Shown here piece by piece: positions 61,601 to 64,000 of a DNA stretch of 64,000 bases (position 1 is its first letter; each line of letters starts with the position of its first letter). The translations under genes were made by a program, and so were the position numbers. The notes below the pieces were generated by a model. The model had not been told where the DNA came from. It did not search any database and worked only from the letters and a program-made list of their open reading frames with translations. The stretch covers positions 1 through 64,000 of the forward strand of contig JBJTOK010000045.1 of assembly GCA_046074525.1 (NCBI GenBank), read 5' to 3'. This DNA comes from JAHEZL01 sp046074525 (GTDB lineage: Bacteria > Bacteroidota > Bacteroidia > Flavobacteriales_C > GCA-002722245).

Positions 61601-61991
61601 TGTAATCGTTTTTCAAGGCGCAATCAATGGTTACAATATTTCCACTTACCGACCGCACCTGCACAAACTCATTAATTCCCGCGCCATTGTATGACAAAAC
61701 TGAACCATAAGAAGAATCTTTGGCAACAGAGACCAATGCCCCCTGCGCCTGCAAAACAAAGAGCAAATCACCAGGAGATAAATTGGAAGAGAAACGACTA
61801 TTGGAATTCAGCTGGGCGTTGTTCAGCTTTAAGGATGTGGTTCCCTTTTTTGCATCGGCAATAAGATAGGCATATTCGTTCACTATCTTCGATGAGGAAA
61901 TAGTGGCTGCCCCCTGCCTGGCTTCCTGGGCATACCCCTTGACCAACAGCAGAAAAAAACACAGCCATAATATCCTTCCCGGCCAAAGCAT
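58635..61991 (-). CDS. Glycine-rich surface protein with T9SS type B sorting domain
   Basis: 1118 residues from ATG 61991 (GTG three bases earlier). A signal peptide (ILWLCFFLLLVKGYAQ) precedes a beta-rich domain (30-170). A glycine-rich region follows (about 170-500, with GGGGGNSHNSGGGGGANGG and several GGGGGGG runs, encoded by CCG/ACC-rich DNA). Next are about six Ig-like repeats of the type LDAG..SYIWNTGERTRKIAV K.AGKYWVS, then the type B sorting domain (FFPTAFTPNSDGINDVFHTP to VALLR). Role likely in adhesion or the cell-surface matrix. It is downstream of a sigma/membrane-protein pair, 66 bp after the latter. Confidence 0.88.
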   Translation of the reverse strand: MLWPGRILWLCFFLLLVKGYAQEARQGAATISSSKIVNEYAYLIADAKKGTTSLKLNNAQLNSNSRFSSNLSPGDLLFVLQAQGALVSVAKDSSYGSVLSYNGAGINEFVQVRSVSGNIVTIDCALKNDYSAAGKTMVVRVPRYQSLTINSNGLLSADAWNGNQGGVVVLEVSGNLKINGKIDVSEKGFRGGGYDNGTYKVTDIFDKQQVVSPDSNASAEKGESIAGYQNDYDLLGGRYGRGAIANGGGGGNSHNSGGGGGANGGDIAGWTGYGNPSHGNFHWIHAWNLEGNNFWLQHSSGGGRGGYSYSKVQKDPTVVAPEDSLWQGDLRRNNGGFGGRPLQSDPLSSLIFFGGGGGAGDANNHAVDTAGGTGGGIVVLVVKGNVSGSGSIIADGGKGGDTNPAGTLNDAGGGGGGGGSIVINAAGTISGISLQANGGRGGSQLIGNLTTKQKYEAEGPGGGGGGGYVVTTNSVAAVSVLGGDNGITTSQSMVNFVHNGATRGGSGFSGVITSPVYQPVKVEVKHDTLCAGQTATLSANPVGGIVSLVEWYTAPAGGVPIHTGGTYSFKASVSQCYYVQYCPNNYRDTVCAKVETAPVFDLGNAVYLCAGKSVELDAGNANSYIWNTGERTRKIAVKNAGKYWVSLNASACSASDSVNVFLSPNPFDLGADISVCEGNLVVLDAGYWSSYSWSTGANTKTIGVSAPGVYKVSVSSGLCSGIDSIKVTMLPLPSFKISSDTICAGGEGELEVVINDPLNNASNWIVQWQGGGTGLKKTFSAEGKYLAKVTNKTTLCADTASGYVFIDPPFEIDLGPDRNICDGDSVLLKVSNAYSEIVWNGAKEASSLLVKETGGHWVEVTNSVGCKATDNVQVNVLSFTGFTLGDDIVACTGEKVTIGTSITTDQYLWSNGAITPEITVNTDGAYTLMISNEIACTAMDTVNVVFLPYPKVYPANDTILCFLDAKGEVVMMAEQKTGYRYWWSTGDTTAVIKVKEEGIYLLEIQLPAVSCVYTKEVKVENYCDANIFFPTAFTPNSDGINDVFHTPNFALQSYQLMIFDRWGKKLFETVDPERGWDGRYQGGLVQEDVYVWKVNYAIEQEDGIVVKRLEVGRVALLR

Positions 61992-62057
61992 CACTTACAC
62001 ATATGATATTTCATGAGTATCTACTTTTCTTTTTAAGGTCTCATAGTATATTCAATT

Positions 62058-63374
62058 TCAGTTGGTTTTTCCTTTTTGGAAAATTGAATATTTCAAACTT
62101 GCATTTAAAGTATAAAGAGAACTGTTTTTGCTAACCTGTACAACAGCGTCATCACTGAGATCTTTCAGGAAAACCTGTCCCGACAATCCTAAGGAAATTT
62201 TAGGCGACAGTTGATAATCCACTTCTATAAAAGGCCCGAAATTGAATTGGTTGATGCCCCTGAAATCCTGTTTTTTCACTTTTGCACCCTGAGTTTTATC
62301 CACCAGCACCTCGGTGTATAAAACAAAAGTATTGATACCGTACTTCGATGTATCGGATGTTTGCTGGTACTGATTGACCAGCAAATAATCTACTGTTGCC
62401 CCAACACTGAAATTAAATTTAGCCGCCGAATAGCGATAGTACAATGGCAGCGACAAGCCGATGGTAAAATTGTTTTGATTGTGCGTCACCACACGCGCTT
62501 CCATTTTATCGTAGCCGGAATTATTAGGATTGTCCATGCCTAGTTTCAAGGTATCGTAACCGCCCCAATTGTACAAACCGCTGTAAAACCTGCCCTGCAA
62601 GCCTACGCCAAGGGCATGCGGACCATTGATTTCTTTTTCAAAATGCACTCCTGCTTTAAAGGAAGGCGCAATGCCCGAAGTGTATTCCCCTTCTCCAATA
62701 CTGTTGTTAGCACCAACACCAAGGTAAAGTATCCATTGCCGGGACGATGCTGCTTTCACTGAATCGTCAGGCACTTTGGCTACAGTGCAGGCGGCGGCGG
62801 TATCGCTATTATTTTGCAAAGCCATGGATGAATCGGCAGCAACAACCGGATTTTCGTTGATGGTCAAAACACTATCCTGCTTCACGAAAGAAGAGCTGGT
62901 GATAGTTTCGGCAGAATTAGCAGGTAACACTTTTTCCTCCTCCTTTTGCGGAATGATATATTGTGTTGCAGACTCTTCAATAACTTTTACCGGATTGGTT
63001 TTCTTCACTATTTTTTCCGGAGTTTTTTGGCTGCGCTGTTCCAACTGCGCAACTTCTTTTTGTGGAGCAGTTTCCGGATTTTGTTGTGCCACTTTTTCAA
63101 TAGCAGGTTGATCTACAGACCTTACATCTTTTTGAAATCCTGTTGATTGAACCAGGTCCTTAACAGAAACTTCCTGAACAGCGCTAACTGTTTTCCCCTT
63201 TGCAGCATCACCCTGCAGGAAATAAAAAACACCGCCGGCCACCAGCAACAAAGCACCAAAAGTCCAAAGCCAGAAAAACAGAAAACGCTTACGCGATTTC
63301 CTTTTCAGCAAGATCTCTTCCATCTCCTTCCGGTATTCCGGCTTGTATTCAAAAGTTGGCCCACCGCTATTCAT
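62058..63374 (-). CDS. Membrane-anchored protein with C-terminal beta-barrel-like domain, anti-sigma-like partner
   Basis: 438 residues. Residues 1-30 are charged and cytoplasmic (EYRKEMEEILLKRKSRKR); a helix at 31-52 (FLFFWLWTFGALLLVAGGVF) crosses the inner membrane. Residues 55-210 are a Gln/Glu/Lys/Val-rich linker. Residues about 215-438 are beta-strand-rich with aromatic ends (WILYLGVGANNSIGEGEYTS, NFTIGLSLPLYYRYS, ISLGLSGQVFLKDLSDD) and end in YSIFQKGK, like small outer-membrane barrels. The start overlaps the sigma gene by eight bases. A single protein with an inner-membrane anchor and a barrel-like part is odd. Anti-sigma function is inferred from position. Confidence 0.72.
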   Translation of the reverse strand: MNSGGPTFEYKPEYRKEMEEILLKRKSRKRFLFFWLWTFGALLLVAGGVFYFLQGDAAKGKTVSAVQEVSVKDLVQSTGFQKDVRSVDQPAIEKVAQQNPETAPQKEVAQLEQRSQKTPEKIVKKTNPVKVIEESATQYIIPQKEEEKVLPANSAETITSSSFVKQDSVLTINENPVVAADSSMALQNNSDTAAACTVAKVPDDSVKAASSRQWILYLGVGANNSIGEGEYTSGIAPSFKAGVHFEKEINGPHALGVGLQGRFYSGLYNWGGYDTLKLGMDNPNNSGYDKMEARVVTHNQNNFTIGLSLPLYYRYSAAKFNFSVGATVDYLLVNQYQQTSDTSKYGINTFVLYTEVLVDKTQGAKVKKQDFRGINQFNFGPFIEVDYQLSPKISLGLSGQVFLKDLSDDAVVQVSKNSSLYTLNASLKYSIFQKGKTN

Positions 63375-63930
63375 GGCTCACTGGATTTAATTTTTTGGTA
63401 ATAAACTCCTTCAATAAATGACGGGCATTCGACACGTGCCATTTGGAAGTACCCGTAGACATCTTCATTAATTCACTGATCTCCTGGTGCGAATAGCCCT
63501 CCAAAGCAAAAAGCCGGAAAACACGGCGCGTGGTTTCGGGAAGCTTTTCCAGTAAATAGTTAACCCTTTCCTCTTCGGCCTGACTGATATAACTGTTTTC
63601 TTCTTTCAGGCGAAGCGTATTGGAGGCATAATCCGGCTCCAGGTTCTCATCGATCAGTTTCCTCAACGATTTCTTGCTCCGGTAATCATCTATCAACTTG
63701 TTCATCATAATGCGTTTGGCCCACTGTGAAAAATCTTTTTCCTTATCAAAATATTTCAGCGCATCCAGAATTTTTAAAAAGCCCTGATTGTAAAGTTCAC
63801 GGGCCATTTCCTCATTTTTCACAAACTTATAGCACACCGGCATGAGCATTTTAAAACAATGCTCATGCATCTCCAGTTGTGCCCGGATATCCTGGTCAAC
63901 GCACTTTGATATCAAATCATTTGTAATCAC
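63367..63930 (-). CDS. RNA polymerase ECF-type sigma factor
   Basis: 187 residues from GTG 63930. Region 2: CYKFVKNEEMARELYNQGFLKILDALKYFD and DFSQWAKRIMMNKLIDDYR. Region 4: LPETTRRVFRLFALEGYSHQ and EISELMKMSTGTSKWHVSNA RHLL. It belongs to the same broad type as the factor at 723-1298 and is likewise coupled to a membrane protein gene. The product probably responds to the partner at 62058-63374 and may drive the type B cargo gene behind it. Confidence 0.93.
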   Translation of the reverse strand: MITNDLISKCVDQDIRAQLEMHEHCFKMLMPVCYKFVKNEEMARELYNQGFLKILDALKYFDKEKDFSQWAKRIMMNKLIDDYRSKKSLRKLIDENLEPDYASNTLRLKEENSYISQAEEERVNYLLEKLPETTRRVFRLFALEGYSHQEISELMKMSTGTSKWHVSNARHLLKEFITKKLNPVSHE

Positions 63931-64000
63931 TTACGCAATGAATAAAAGACAAGTATTAGTGTAAAATTACCCTTCCTCGTGAAAGTCAAGAACTTTCGTC

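Overview
The window comes from a member of the Bacteroidota. Many predicted secreted proteins end in type IX secretion system (T9SS) sorting domains of type A (PNP.. start, GLYF/GMYY-like core) or type B (gliding-motility-associated, T.DGDGIND). Other Bacteroidota traits are TAnnTTTG-like promoter words, few Shine-Dalgarno sites, and flavobacterial-style carotenoid genes. No rRNA, tRNA or CRISPR array was seen.

Layout. 1-158: tail of an IS4-type transposase. 251-1298 (-): an ECF sigma factor with a small membrane partner. 1458-2486 (-): a secreted leucine-rich-repeat protein. 2647-5526 (+): prephenate dehydratase, aminotransferase and prephenate dehydrogenase, an aromatic amino acid operon. 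5724-6892 (+): a zinc-ribbon protein and a short-chain dehydrogenase. 7046-15032 (-): an eight-gene block that looks like an undescribed small-molecule pathway (CYTH-like protein, GHMP/RFAP-synthase-like enzyme, PLP decarboxylase, DUF697 protein, a 54-residue membrane peptide, SyrD/PvdE-type exporter, free-standing condensation-domain enzyme, SPFH protein). Two related palindromes sit about 25 bp upstream of its first gene and of its exporter gene. 15312-16601 (-): a DEAD-box helicase. 16721-27671 (-): two giant paralogous surface proteins. 27841-30774 (-): exopolyphosphatase and polyphosphate kinase. 30904-33930: a PAP2 phosphatase, a GH16 glucanase with the circularly permuted domain order known from Fibrobacter, and a T9SS cargo protein.

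34290-39838 (+) holds a CarH-like MerR/B12-domain regulator followed by crtI, crtB, a small secreted unknown, idi, crtZ and a membrane lycopene cyclase: a route from geranylgeranyl diphosphate to zeaxanthin, with crtE absent. Half-sites of a shared operator lie before the regulator and before crtI. 39942-45084 (-) is a TetR-headed tripartite exporter (ABC, HlyD, TolC), divergent from an SbtA-like bicarbonate permease (45192-46139, +).

46508-58298 (-) is a run of secreted polysaccharide-active or beta-helical T9SS cargo: a heparinase II/III-like protein, a beta-helix protein, a tandem pair of pectate-lyase-superfamily proteins and an autotransporter-type beta-strand repeat protein. Three of these genes share an upstream element, TACCCAACCTT, 10 nt, GAAACGGTATTC. 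58635-63930 (-) is an ECF sigma factor, a membrane-anchored barrel-like partner and a glycine-rich type B cargo protein, probably one regulatory and surface unit.

All names come from reading the sequence and from recalled family features; no database search was run.
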